Numbered from the stretch's first letter, positions 1 through 5,587 are shown. The stretch: 8,436 nucleotides of DNA from Pseudomonadota bacterium (GCA_022573605.1 JACZTQ010000134.1:1-8436); one strand, 5' to 3'. Numbers and translations are program-made. The notes: generated by a model not told the origin, from the letters alone.

Positions 1-536
1 CCGACCAGGCCGCGATAACGGCGCGCACGGACCGGGGTGCGAGAGTGATAGAGCCCGGCGGCGCGCATCCAGTTACCGGTCTCGGCGAACAGCTGGCCGA
101 GAAACCGGGCCGCGTAATCGGCCGCCAGCGCCGGTTCGAGCATTTCGTCCAGGGCGTTGAAATTCTCCCCGTGCCAGCGGGTGTTGAGCTGGAAACAGCC
201 GAGATCGATCGAGCGCCGCCCGCGGGCGACCTCGCGCTCGGCATGGGCCAGCGCCTCGGCCCTGGTGTCGTACCAGTAGCCCAGGCCGGCGATATTCAGG
301 GTCCAGGGCCAGGGGCCGGAAACGCCATCGACCTTGCGCCGGGTCTCGACCAGGGTGATCGCGCGCATCACCCTCGCCGGAACTCCGTGGCGCGCCGCGG
401 CGGCGCGCGCGGCGTCGAGGCAGAGCGCCGGCGTGGAGCTCTCCGCCACGGCGGTCGCGGCCGCTGGCGCCGGCGCCAGCATCGCGGCCAGGGCCAGAGC
501 CAGGGCCAGGGCAAGCCGGAGGGTCGGGGGCGCCAT
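1..536 (-). CDS. Lytic transglycosylase, SLT-like, secreted (3' end outside window)
   Basis: Predicted periplasmic peptidoglycan lytic transglycosylase that would open the cell wall for the flagellar rod. The frame is open from ATG at 536 to the window edge, giving 178 codons with the C-terminus missing. Residues 1-28 form a signal peptide: a short Arg-containing start, an (LA)n hydrophobic core coded by a near-perfect 6-bp tandem repeat, and an APAAA-type cleavage site. The mature part has an SLT-like layout: ITLVETRR (Glu64 is the likely catalytic acid), a WPWTLNIAG stretch where the family usually has its GLMQ region, DLGCFQLN near 111-118, and GLYHSR near 161-166 in place of the usual YNAG-type motif. 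The start lies 4 bases after the fliQ stop, with AGGCGG close upstream, so it ends the flgB operon. It may correspond to the flagellar SltF described in Rhodobacter sphaeroides, but I cannot confirm orthology. Family call good; exact name uncertain. Confidence 0.8.
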   Translation of the reverse strand, partial: MAPPTLRLALALALALAAMLAPAPAAATAVAESSTPALCLDAARAAAARHGVPARVMRAITLVETRRKVDGVSGPWPWTLNIAGLGYWYDTRAEALAHAEREVARGRRSIDLGCFQLNTRWHGENFNALDEMLEPALAADYAARFLGQLFAETGNWMRAAGLYHSRTPVRARRYRGLV

Positions 537-540
537 CCGC

Positions 541-807
541 CTATCGTCCCGCGACCAGGGGGATGACCCGGCCCTGGTAGAAGTTGACCAGGCCCTGCTC
601 CATGAAGGCGAGGCTGAGCCAGAACACCAGCAGGATCGCCACCAGCTTGGGCACGAAGGTCAGCGTGAGTTCCTGGATCGAGGTCAGCGCCTGGAGCAGC
701 CCGATCGCCAGCCCGACGGCCAGCGCAACGCCGAGCACCGGCGCCGCGATGACCATGCCGACCCAGACCGCGTCACGCATCAGGCCGATGAAACCCAGCT
801 CGTCCAT
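541..807 (-). CDS. fliQ: Flagellar type III export gate protein FliQ
   Basis: FliQ is a small inner-membrane subunit of the FliPQR export gate, through which rod, hook and filament proteins leave the cell. The 88-residue length is typical. There are two hydrophobic segments, roughly residues 14-38 and 50-70, joined by a short loop containing QALTSIQELTLTFVPK (39-54), which is the hallmark stretch of FliQ/SctS proteins. The C-terminus is short, as usual. The ATG at 807 follows the fliE stop by 7 bases and the next gene begins 4 bases after the fliQ stop, so the gene sits inside a tightly packed operon flgB-flgC-fliE-fliQ-transglycosylase. fliP and fliR are not in the window. Nothing unusual is seen. 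Confidence 0.95.
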   Translation of the reverse strand: MDELGFIGLMRDAVWVGMVIAAPVLGVALAVGLAIGLLQALTSIQELTLTFVPKLVAILLVFWLSLAFMEQGLVNFYQGRVIPLVAGR

Positions 808-814
808 CGCCGCC

Positions 815-1135
815 TCAGATCGGCATTCGCAGCACTTCCTGATAGGCCTCGACCACCCGGTCGCGCACCGCGACGGCGGTCTGCAACGCCAGTTCGGTGG
901 CGGTCAGCGCCTCGACCACCGACTGCACGTCGCCCTGGCCGGTCAACGCCGCTTGAGCCGCGGCCTCGCCGGCGCGCAGGGTCTGGGCCATCTCGCCGGA
1001 CACGGCGGCCAGCGCGTCGGCGAAGCTGGCGCCCTCGGCCGCCTTGCCGGCGGGGTTCGCCGCCGGGGTCTCGGCCGGGGCGATCCGGCGGGCGCTGGCG
1101 TAGAGCTGGGTGGCGAAGCTGGACTCGATGTTCAT
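815..1135 (-). CDS. fliE: Flagellar hook-basal body protein FliE
   Basis: FliE joins the MS-ring to the proximal rod and is among the first substrates exported. The product is 106 residues, the usual FliE size. The N-terminal third is variable and rich in Ala and Pro. The conserved part begins at SFADAL (37-42), and the C-terminal helices hold GQGDVQSVVEALTATELALQ (67-86) and VRDRVVEAYQEVLRMPI (90-106); the ending in YQEVLRMPI is diagnostic. An in-frame start 31 codons upstream exists, but it would run through a strong hairpin and lacks family similarity. ATG 1135 has GGGAGA six bases before it and was chosen. A 120-base gap with hairpins separates it from flgC, the largest gap in this operon, so fliE-fliQ expression may be tuned separately. 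Confidence 0.93.
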   Translation of the reverse strand: MNIESSFATQLYASARRIAPAETPAANPAGKAAEGASFADALAAVSGEMAQTLRAGEAAAQAALTGQGDVQSVVEALTATELALQTAVAVRDRVVEAYQEVLRMPI

Positions 1136-1141
1136 GCGGGT

Positions 1142-1147
1142 TCTCCC
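1142..1147 (-). promoter_or_regulatory. fliE ribosome binding site
   Basis: GGGAGA on the minus strand lies six bases before ATG 1135. It decides the fliE start against the longer in-frame reading that begins at 1228. Confidence 0.7.
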
Positions 1148-1157
1148 GGGGATGTGG

Positions 1158-1191
1158 GCCTTGTCGGTGATCTCCGATTCACCGACAAGGC
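1158..1191 (-). repeat. Perfect 13-bp inverted repeat before fliE
   Basis: The arms GCCTTGTCGGTGA (1158-1170) and TCACCGACAAGGC (1179-1191) are perfect reverse complements separated by 8 bases. In the flgC-fliE transcript this would fold into a stable hairpin ending 22 bases before the fliE start and about 10 bases before its ribosome binding site. It has no T-tract after it, so it is more likely an mRNA stability or processing element, a translational control hairpin or a dyad operator than an intrinsic terminator. The structure is seen; the role is inferred. Confidence 0.8.
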
Positions 1192-1224
1192 TCCAACTCG
1201 TTGGTTTGGCGCGATTTCCGAGTC

Positions 1225-1244
1225 GCAAGGTGACGTCGCCTTGC
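1225..1244. repeat. 20-bp near-palindrome after flgC
   Basis: GCAAGGTGACGTCGCCTTGC reads as its own reverse complement except for one T/G position. It lies just after the flgC stop in the same intergenic gap as the 13-bp hairpin. With no loop it is better suited to a protein-binding dyad than to an RNA hairpin. No function can be assigned. Confidence 0.5.
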
Positions 1245-1255
1245 CGGATATCGCT

Positions 1256-1648
1256 CTAGCGGCGCAGCAGGCCGAGCACGCCGCCATACATGCGCCGCGC
1301 CTGGTCGAAGATGGTCAGGTTGGCCTGGTAGGACCGGTTCGCCTCACGCGCATCGGCGATCTCGATCAGCGTGTTGACGTTCGAGAAGCTGACGATGCCC
1401 CTTGCGTCGGCCAGCGGATGGCCGGGCTCGTAGCTTTCGCGCAACGGCGAGCGGTCGAGCCGCACCCGGCCGGCCTTGACCGTGCTGGCGCCGCTGGCGC
1501 GGTCGAGCACGGTCTCGAAGCTGACCGTCTTGCGGTGGTAGCCCGGGGTGTCGGCATTGGCGACGTTCTCGCCGATCAGCCGCAGCCGCACGGCCTGCGC
1601 GCGCATGCCGCCCGAGGCGCTGAACATGGCCTTGAAAAGCTCCTGCAT
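1256..1648 (-). CDS. flgC: Flagellar proximal rod protein FlgC
   Basis: FlgC is a proximal rod subunit, exported without a signal peptide by the flagellar type III system. The 130-residue length is typical. The rod/hook family N-terminal motif NVANADTPGYHR is at residues 28-39, preceded by an amphipathic helix (MQELFKAMFSASGGMRAQ). The C-terminal conserved region NVNTLIEIADAREANRSYQA (90-109) followed by FDQARRM is the FlgC signature. The middle carries SPLRESYEPGHPLAD, the short insertion seen in FlgC but not FlgB. It starts 9 bases after the flgB stop; its ribosome binding site (AGGGG) overlaps that stop, so translation is probably coupled to flgB. Confidence 0.96.
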   Translation of the reverse strand: MQELFKAMFSASGGMRAQAVRLRLIGENVANADTPGYHRKTVSFETVLDRASGASTVKAGRVRLDRSPLRESYEPGHPLADARGIVSFSNVNTLIEIADAREANRSYQANLTIFDQARRMYGGVLGLLRR

Positions 1649-1657
1649 CGCCCGCCC

Positions 1658-2038
1658 CTATCGCGCCCGGCCGAGGCCGAGGCGGAGGATGTCGATCGCC
1701 TTGGCATAGATCGCCAGCGCCAGGGCGTGCTGGCCCTGGGCCTGAACCGCGCGGACCGCCTGATCCTCGATATTGACGGTGTTGCCGTTCGGCGACGCCG
1801 GCAGCGCCAGTTCGAAGGTCCGCGGCGGGCGGGTCTGGCCAGCGAATCCCAGATGCCCCGGCCGGGTCGCCCGGGCATTGAACGATTCCTTAACGATTGC
1901 GGAGAAATCCTTGAGGTCGCGGGCGCGGTAGCCGGGCGTGTCCGCATTGGCGACGTTTTCGGCAATAACCCGATGCCGGGCGGTGGCGTGGCGCGCCGCC
2001 GCCGAGGCAAGGTCGAGCAAGGTCAGGTTCTCCAGCAT
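1658..2038 (-). CDS. flgB: Flagellar proximal rod protein FlgB
   Basis: FlgB is the first proximal rod subunit, exported without a cleaved signal. The product from ATG 2038 is 126 residues, as expected. NVANADTPGYRARDL spans residues 28-42, the common rod/hook motif with the RARDLKDF continuation typical of FlgB. GNTVNIEDQ near 84-92 corresponds to the FlgB GNNV-E motif. The C-terminus AIYAKAIDILRLGLGR is a coiled helix of the D0 domain. The same frame stays open far upstream across fliI, but that is antisense shadow; MLENLTLL is the family-like start. The ribosome binding site is weak (GGAT about 5 bases upstream). It is the first gene of the minus-strand rod operon and diverges from fliI across 351 bases. 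Confidence 0.94.
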   Translation of the reverse strand: MLENLTLLDLASAAARHATARHRVIAENVANADTPGYRARDLKDFSAIVKESFNARATRPGHLGFAGQTRPPRTFELALPASPNGNTVNIEDQAVRAVQAQGQHALALAIYAKAIDILRLGLGRAR

Positions 2039-2214
2039 GGCGATCCACAGTTCTTGTTTCCGCAACCCCGTTTCTAACCTCTGGGGCATTAACAGAGCGT
2101 GTCCCGCCGGCAGCTTTTTTCTCAATCCTGCCGGGGCATTCCGGGCACAAGCGGACCCTGATGTCCTGAATCCGAAGCTCCCCCGATCGAAAACCCGGGA
2201 GAATCGCGCGCCTG

Positions 2215-2262
2215 CGCGAATGACACCGCGAATAACACCGCGAACGACACCGCGAATGACAC
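2215..2262. repeat. Four tandem 12-bp units
   Basis: Units CGCGAATGACAC (2215-2226), CGCGAATAACAC (2227-2238), CGCGAACGACAC (2239-2250) and CGCGAATGACAC (2251-2262) follow without gaps. The first and last are identical and the middle two differ by one base each. The region is non-coding between divergent flgB and fliI. It could be an iterated regulator-binding array or a slippage-prone minisatellite; the 12-bp period is a little over one helical turn. Confidence 0.85.
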
Positions 2263-2284
2263 CCGGGCGGCGCGCCTCGCTCTC

Positions 2285-2352
2285 CCCTCGTGGGCTTGGG
2301 GTGGAACAGCGAAAGGCCCGGTGGAGCTTTCGCTTTTCCACCCCCTCGAGGG
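2285..2352. repeat. Long imperfect palindrome upstream of fliI
   Basis: The core arms at 2298-2315 and 2327-2344 match as reverse complements at 17 of 18 positions (single difference at 2307), around an 11-base loop. An outer CCCCTCG-type arm on both sides extends the dyad imperfectly to about 2285-2352. It ends some 40 bases before the fliI start. It could be a dispersed palindromic (REP- or MITE-like) element or a leader hairpin of fliI. The symmetry is directly visible; the class is inferred. Confidence 0.75.
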
Positions 2353-2389
2353 GGCGGGGGTCGGCCGGATTTCCGAACCGGGACACCAG

Positions 2390-3784
2390 ATGAGCGCCGC
2401 CGACGAAATCTCGCCGGCGGTCCGGATCTGGGGCCGGGTGGCGCATTGCGACGGCACCGCCGTGCGCCTGGCCGGGCTCGGCGGGCTGGCCCGGATCGGC
2501 GACGGGGTGCGGATCGGGTCCGGCGATGGGCGTGAAATCCTCGGCGAGGTGATCGCGCTCGGCCCGGACTCGGTCACCGCCATGCTGATGGCGGCGCCGC
2601 AGGGCCTGGCCGCCGGTCAACGGGCCTTTCTGGTGCCGGACCGCCCGCCCAGCCCCTGCGACGGCTGGCTCGGCCATGTGATCGACGCCTTCGGACGCCT
2701 GACCGACGGCCGCCCGGCGCCGCAGGGGGACCACCCGGCGATGCTGCGCCGGGCCCCGCCGCGGGGCGAGCGGCGCCGCATGCTGGGGCCGCGGCTGGCC
2801 ACCGGCCAATCGGCGATGGACACCATGCTGCCGCTCTGCCGGGGGCAGCGGATGGGGGTCTTCTCCGGCTCCGGGGTCGGCAAGTCGATGCTGATGGCCG
2901 GGCTGGCGCGCGGCGTCGAGGCCGATGTGGTGGTGGTCGGACTGATCGGCGAGCGCGGCCGCGAGGTCAGCGAGTTTGCCCGCAACATGCTGGGCGAGCG
3001 GGCCATGGCGCGCACCGTGGTGATCGCCGCGACCTCGGACCAGACCGCCCTGGTCAAGCGCCGCGCGGCGCTGCTCTGCCTGGCGGTGGCGGAACATTTC
3101 CGCGACCGCGGGCGCCATGTGCTGTGCCTGTTCGATTCGGTGACGCGGTTTGCCGAGGCCCACCGCGAGATCGCCCTGGCGGCGGGCGAGGCGCCGGCGC
3201 TGCGCGCTTTCCCGCCCTCGACCCCGCAGGCGATCTCGGCGCTGTGCGAACGCGCCGGACCGGGCGAGGAGGGCAGCCGGGCCGGCGACATCACCGGCAT
3301 ATTCACCGTGCTGGTGTCGGGCTCGGACATGGACGAGCCGGTCGCCGACATGGTGCGCGGCACCCTCGACGGGCATCTGGTGCTGGACCGGGCGATCGCC
3401 GAGCGCGGGCGTTTCCCGGCCATCGACCTGCGCCGCTCGGTGTCGCGCTCGGCGCCGATGGCCTGGTCCGAGCGCGAGGCGGCGCTGGTGGCGCGGGCGC
3501 GGGCGCTGATCGCCCGCTACGAGGAGGCCGAGCCGATGATCCAGGCCGGGCTCTACACCCTCGGCACCACCCCGGAGATCGACGAGGCGATCGCCCTCTG
3601 GCCGGCGCTGGACCGCTTTGTCGGCACCTCGGCGGAAGGCCAGAGCGACCTCGAGAGCTTCGCCCGGCTGAGCGCCATCCTCGACTCCGGCGGGACCGCT
3701 CCGGAGCCCGCCGGCGAGGGCGAGCAGGGTGCGTGCTCGCACGCACCGTTGACGGTGGCGGATCGGTGGCGGATCGGGGCGTAG
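2390..3784 (+). CDS. fliI: Flagellar export ATPase FliI
   Basis: FliI is the cytoplasmic ATPase of the flagellar type III export apparatus, related to F1-ATPase beta. The 464-residue product has the N-terminal beta-barrel (about 10-85), a P-loop SGSGVGKS at 159-166, GERGREV at 187-193, Walker B VLCLFD at 244-249 followed by SVTRFAEAHREI, and RRSVSRSAP at 348-356. ATG 2390 was chosen because GGGA lies six bases upstream and the earlier in-frame GTG at 2321 is inside a hairpin loop. It is the only plus-strand gene between two minus-strand flagellar runs. After about residue 435 the tail (GTAPEPAGEGEQGACS and on to WRIGA) has no family look and is coded by a hairpin, an 11-bp duplication and the edge of a REP-like element, so the original C-terminus may have been shorter. 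Context favours FliI over a virulence SctN. Confidence 0.95.
   Translation: MSAADEISPAVRIWGRVAHCDGTAVRLAGLGGLARIGDGVRIGSGDGREILGEVIALGPDSVTAMLMAAPQGLAAGQRAFLVPDRPPSPCDGWLGHVIDAFGRLTDGRPAPQGDHPAMLRRAPPRGERRRMLGPRLATGQSAMDTMLPLCRGQRMGVFSGSGVGKSMLMAGLARGVEADVVVVGLIGERGREVSEFARNMLGERAMARTVVIAATSDQTALVKRRAALLCLAVAEHFRDRGRHVLCLFDSVTRFAEAHREIALAAGEAPALRAFPPSTPQAISALCERAGPGEEGSRAGDITGIFTVLVSGSDMDEPVADMVRGTLDGHLVLDRAIAERGRFPAIDLRRSVSRSAPMAWSEREAALVARARALIARYEEAEPMIQAGLYTLGTTPEIDEAIALWPALDRFVGTSAEGQSDLESFARLSAILDSGGTAPEPAGEGEQGACSHAPLTVADRWRIGA
3728..3747. repeat. 9-bp-stem hairpin inside fliI 3' end
   Basis: GGTGCGTGCTCGCACGCACC is a near-perfect dyad: nine base pairs around TC. It lies inside the coding sequence of the non-conserved FliI tail. 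From memory, GTGCGTGC/GCACGCAC dyads recur as dispersed repeats in Rhodobacterales genomes, which would make this a second REP-like unit; that recollection is unverified. Confidence 0.6.
3754..3775 (+). repeat. 11-bp direct duplication in fliI tail
   Basis: GGTGGCGGATC occurs twice head to tail (3754-3764 and 3765-3775), just before the fliI stop. An 11-bp step changes frame between copies, so the two copies encode different residues. This fits a recent slippage or insertion-associated duplication in a weakly constrained tail. Confidence 0.8.
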
Positions 3785-3852
3785 GGTGGGTGGAACCCAC
3801 CGGCGCGGCGCGGTGTTTGCCCGAGGAGTGGTGGGTTGGCACCCACCCCACG
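3780..3852. repeat. REP-like palindromic element between fliI and DUF1217 gene
   Basis: Two short hairpins, GGTGGGT-GGA-ACCCACC (3785-3801) and GGTGGGT-TGGC-ACCCACC (3830-3847), lie head to head. The outer ends CGTAGGGTGGGTGG (3780-3793) and CACCCACCCCACG (3840-3852) are imperfect reverse complements, so the whole 73 bases form one larger dyad. This layout is that of paired REP/BIME-type elements; the GTAGGGTGGGT...ACCCACC core is a familiar dispersed repeat in proteobacteria (from memory). It starts at the last Ala codon of fliI, so the fliI stop TAG (3782-3784) is within the element. It may act as a bidirectional transcript end between these convergent genes. Confidence 0.7.
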
Positions 3853-3862
3853 GTTCGCCGAA

Positions 3863-4699
3863 TCAGAAGTTCGAGGCGAACAGGTTGGCGCTGCCACCGG
3901 TTCCGAGGCCGCTGGCCATGATCAGGGCCAGGGCCGTGGCGCCGGGCGCCGACGGCGAAATCCCGCCCTTCAACTGGGACGACAACAGAAAGCGCCGCAG
4001 CAGATCGTCGATGTTTTCGTCGCTGACGAACACCGCCGGCGATTTGCCGCCGAAAACCTGCTCGGTGCGGGCTTCGAAGGCGCTGACCTGACGGTCGAGG
4101 TCGAGCAGGCCGAACAGCGTCGGCAGGCTGTAGGCGCCCTGGACCACGTTGCTCAGCGGCGTCGAGCCGAGCACCTTGAGCCAGCCCGAGACCTCGACCA
4201 GGGGATCCAGGGCGATCTCGCGCATTTCACGGCGGAAATTCAAGGCCAGGCGGATATCCACGTCGACATCGCCGATGGCGCGCTCGAACTGGCGCAGACG
4301 GAACTGCTCGGCGAGGTCCTGGCGGGTGCCGTCGAACACCAGCAGCCCACCGAGATCGCCATAGCCGAGTGCCGCCGAGAACTCGGCCCAGGCCGGGTCG
4401 GCCAGGCGGTTGGCCAGGGATTTCGGGTCGAGCACGCCGTCCTCGAGGATCTTGCGGATGAAGGCGCGCTTGTCGACCTCGTCCTCGAGGCCGAAGGCGC
4501 CCAGCGCGACCCGCAGCAGCCGCCGGTCGGCGACCAGCGCCTCGGCCGTGGTCGCCTCGCCCGCATGTTCGAGGAAGTAGTCGATCTCGCGCTGGATCTC
4601 GGGGCTTTTGCCGAAGGTCTCGAACTGTGCGTCGAAGGTGCGGTCGATGAAGCGCAGGCCCAGCAGGCCGCCGAACGGGACCACCGGCGTGAAGGCCAT
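3863..4699 (-). CDS. DUF1217-family flagellar-cluster protein, function unknown
   Basis: A 278-residue soluble protein with the pattern of DUF1217 proteins, which occur in alphaproteobacterial flagellar clusters and have no settled function. The recognisable core is LLRVALGAFGLEDEVDKRAF (61-80), FIRKILEDG, SLANRLADP (94-102) and a FSAALGYGD stretch (107-115). A second similar half follows (RQFERAIGDVD near 136; DPLVEVSGWLKVLG near 165-178), suggesting an internal repeat of a helical module. No signal peptide or membrane segment is seen; the C-terminus is small-residue rich and ends ANLFASNF. Its ATG overlaps the flbT stop by one base (TGATG), so it is translationally coupled to flbT and last in the fliC-flaF-flbT run. 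That position suggests a role with flagellin or filament assembly. The family call rests on pattern memory. Confidence 0.75.
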   Translation of the reverse strand: MAFTPVVPFGGLLGLRFIDRTFDAQFETFGKSPEIQREIDYFLEHAGEATTAEALVADRRLLRVALGAFGLEDEVDKRAFIRKILEDGVLDPKSLANRLADPAWAEFSAALGYGDLGGLLVFDGTRQDLAEQFRLRQFERAIGDVDVDIRLALNFRREMREIALDPLVEVSGWLKVLGSTPLSNVVQGAYSLPTLFGLLDLDRQVSAFEARTEQVFGGKSPAVFVSDENIDDLLRRFLLSSQLKGGISPSAPGATALALIMASGLGTGGSANLFASNF

Positions 4700-5136
4700 C
4701 AGTTCGGCCGCTCCGGACCGCCGCTCTCGTCGCTGGAGGCCTTGTGCTCCAGCAGCCGCGCCTCGATCGGCAGAACCCGGCGCAGCGCCCTGAGAACGCC
4801 GTAGAAATTGCGCCGGCGCAGCTGCTCGATGGCCTCGTCGAGATGCTCGCTGCCCTCGATACCCGACAGCGCGTCCTGCAACTGGGCGATGCCGCTGCCG
4901 AGCTGGGTGACGGACTGCTCGGGCTCGACCTCGCCGGCCACCGCGAGCTGGGCGATGTAGCAGACCCGCTTGACCGGGGTATCGACATCGTCGGGATGAA
5001 TGGCGTCGCGCAGCCGCAGGATGTTGGCATTCGGGGTCTTGATGATCAGCCGGGTGTTGCGGTCGCCGTTCTGCATGACGACCCCGTTGACCAGGATCTG
5101 TTCATGCGCGCGAAGTTTCAGAATCAGACCGGGCAT
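4699..5136 (-). CDS. flbT: Flagellin mRNA regulator FlbT
   Basis: FlbT is a cytoplasmic post-transcriptional regulator. In Caulobacter it acts on the 5' leader of flagellin mRNA and promotes its decay when assembly is blocked. This 145-residue product shows the family pattern: MPGLILKLRAHEQILVNGVV at the start (1-20), LIIKTPNANILR (30-41), DTPVKRVCYIAQLAV (52-66), an acidic middle, and an amphipathic helix DEAIEQLRRRNFYGVLRALR (100-119), then LPIEARLLEHK. The last 14 or so residues are polar and unconserved-looking. It begins 3 bases after the flaF stop and shares one base with the next gene. It lies two genes downstream of fliC, whose leader is rich in hairpins, so a fliC-directed role is plausible. 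Confidence 0.95.
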   Translation of the reverse strand: MPGLILKLRAHEQILVNGVVMQNGDRNTRLIIKTPNANILRLRDAIHPDDVDTPVKRVCYIAQLAVAGEVEPEQSVTQLGSGIAQLQDALSGIEGSEHLDEAIEQLRRRNFYGVLRALRRVLPIEARLLEHKASSDESGGPERPN

Positions 5137-5139
5137 GGT

Positions 5140-5520
5140 TCAGGTCTCTTGCTGCGGCAGCTGTCCGCGCAGACCGCGCATCACAGCCGTGTTGATCTCG
5201 ATCAGGATCGCGGCGTCCGCCTCCTGGCGTAGAACCTTCTGGGTATGGCTGCGGGTGAATTTCGACAGATCGGCCAGTTGGCCGCGCAGGGCCAGGGGCA
5301 ATCCGTTGCCGGCGCTGGTCACGTCGGTGACGATGATGGTCCAGAGCTCGAGATTTTCGTGCAGCGCCTGCGCCAGTTCGCTGAACGGCCGGCCCTCGGC
5401 GCTGGCCCGGTTCAGCCGGCCGGTGATCTGGCTGAAGACCTGATACTCGACGTGGCGCGGGGTTCCGATCGCGCGGGTGGCGTCGCCGTAGGCATTCTGC
5501 GTCAGGGCATTGGCGCTCAT
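5140..5520 (-). CDS. flaF: Flagellin synthesis regulator FlaF
   Basis: FlaF is a small alphaproteobacterial protein needed for flagellin synthesis or secretion; in Caulobacter it works opposite to FlbT and associates with flagellin. The 126-residue length is usual. Family features seen: an N-terminal NAYGDATRAIGTPRHVEYQV (9-28), ALHENLELWTIIVTDVTSAG (52-71), NGLPLALRGQLADLSKF (72-88), a central VLRQEAD, and LIEINTAVMRGLRG near the C-terminus (106-119). A good ribosome binding site, AAGGGA, lies about five bases before ATG 5520. It is separated from fliC by 102 bases containing a strong stem-loop, and is followed at 3 bases by flbT, so flaF-flbT-DUF1217 may be produced at lower levels than fliC by partial termination. 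Confidence 0.95.
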   Translation of the reverse strand: MSANALTQNAYGDATRAIGTPRHVEYQVFSQITGRLNRASAEGRPFSELAQALHENLELWTIIVTDVTSAGNGLPLALRGQLADLSKFTRSHTQKVLRQEADAAILIEINTAVMRGLRGQLPQQET

Positions 5521-5565
5521 CGTGTTCCCTTCCCGATCGTCTGCCGCGGTTCGCGCGGGTCCCTT

Positions 5566-5587
5566 TCAAACGGTGGTCAAACGGTGG
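5566..5587. repeat. 11-bp direct duplication after fliC
   Basis: TCAAACGGTGG is repeated head to tail at 5566-5576 and 5577-5587, just downstream of the fliC stem-loop and before flaF. It is non-coding. It might be slippage or a paired binding site; no function can be assigned. Confidence 0.8.

Larger units (their letters stand above)
2039..2389. other. Divergent flgB/fliI intergenic region
   Basis: These 351 bases hold no convincing gene. They contain a 7-bp stem CCGGCAG/CTGCCGG at 2107-2134 whose loop carries a run of six T; four tandem 12-bp units (2215-2262); and a long imperfect palindrome (2285-2352). Both flgB and fliI promoters should lie here. A weak sigma-54-like match, TAGAAA-N5-TTGC on the minus strand at 2062-2076, would start a transcript about 12 bases before flgB, but its -24 half keeps only T, G and A of TGGCAC, so I do not call it. 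No sigma-28-type site was clear. Confidence 0.7.

Noticed and set aside
2062..2076. Sigma-54-like TAGAAA-N5-TTGC before flgB
   Set aside because: The -12 half is perfect but the -24 half matches only T, G and A of TGGCAC and lacks the essential GG pair.
584..2077. A long plus-strand open frame across fliE, flgC and flgB
   Set aside because: It is antisense to three well-recognised genes and has shadow-like composition; no domain is visible.
2215..2262. CRISPR-like array
   Set aside because: Units are 12 bp and contiguous, with no unique spacers and no cas genes nearby.
1658..3742. A long minus-strand open frame (694 codons) covering fliI antisense and flgB
   Set aside because: Only the last 126 codons look like a protein (FlgB). 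The rest is the low-complexity Arg/Gly/His shadow of fliI in high-GC DNA.
2390..3784. Export ATPase of a virulence-type secretion system rather than FliI
   Set aside because: All neighbours are flagellar genes, and no other injectisome component is present.
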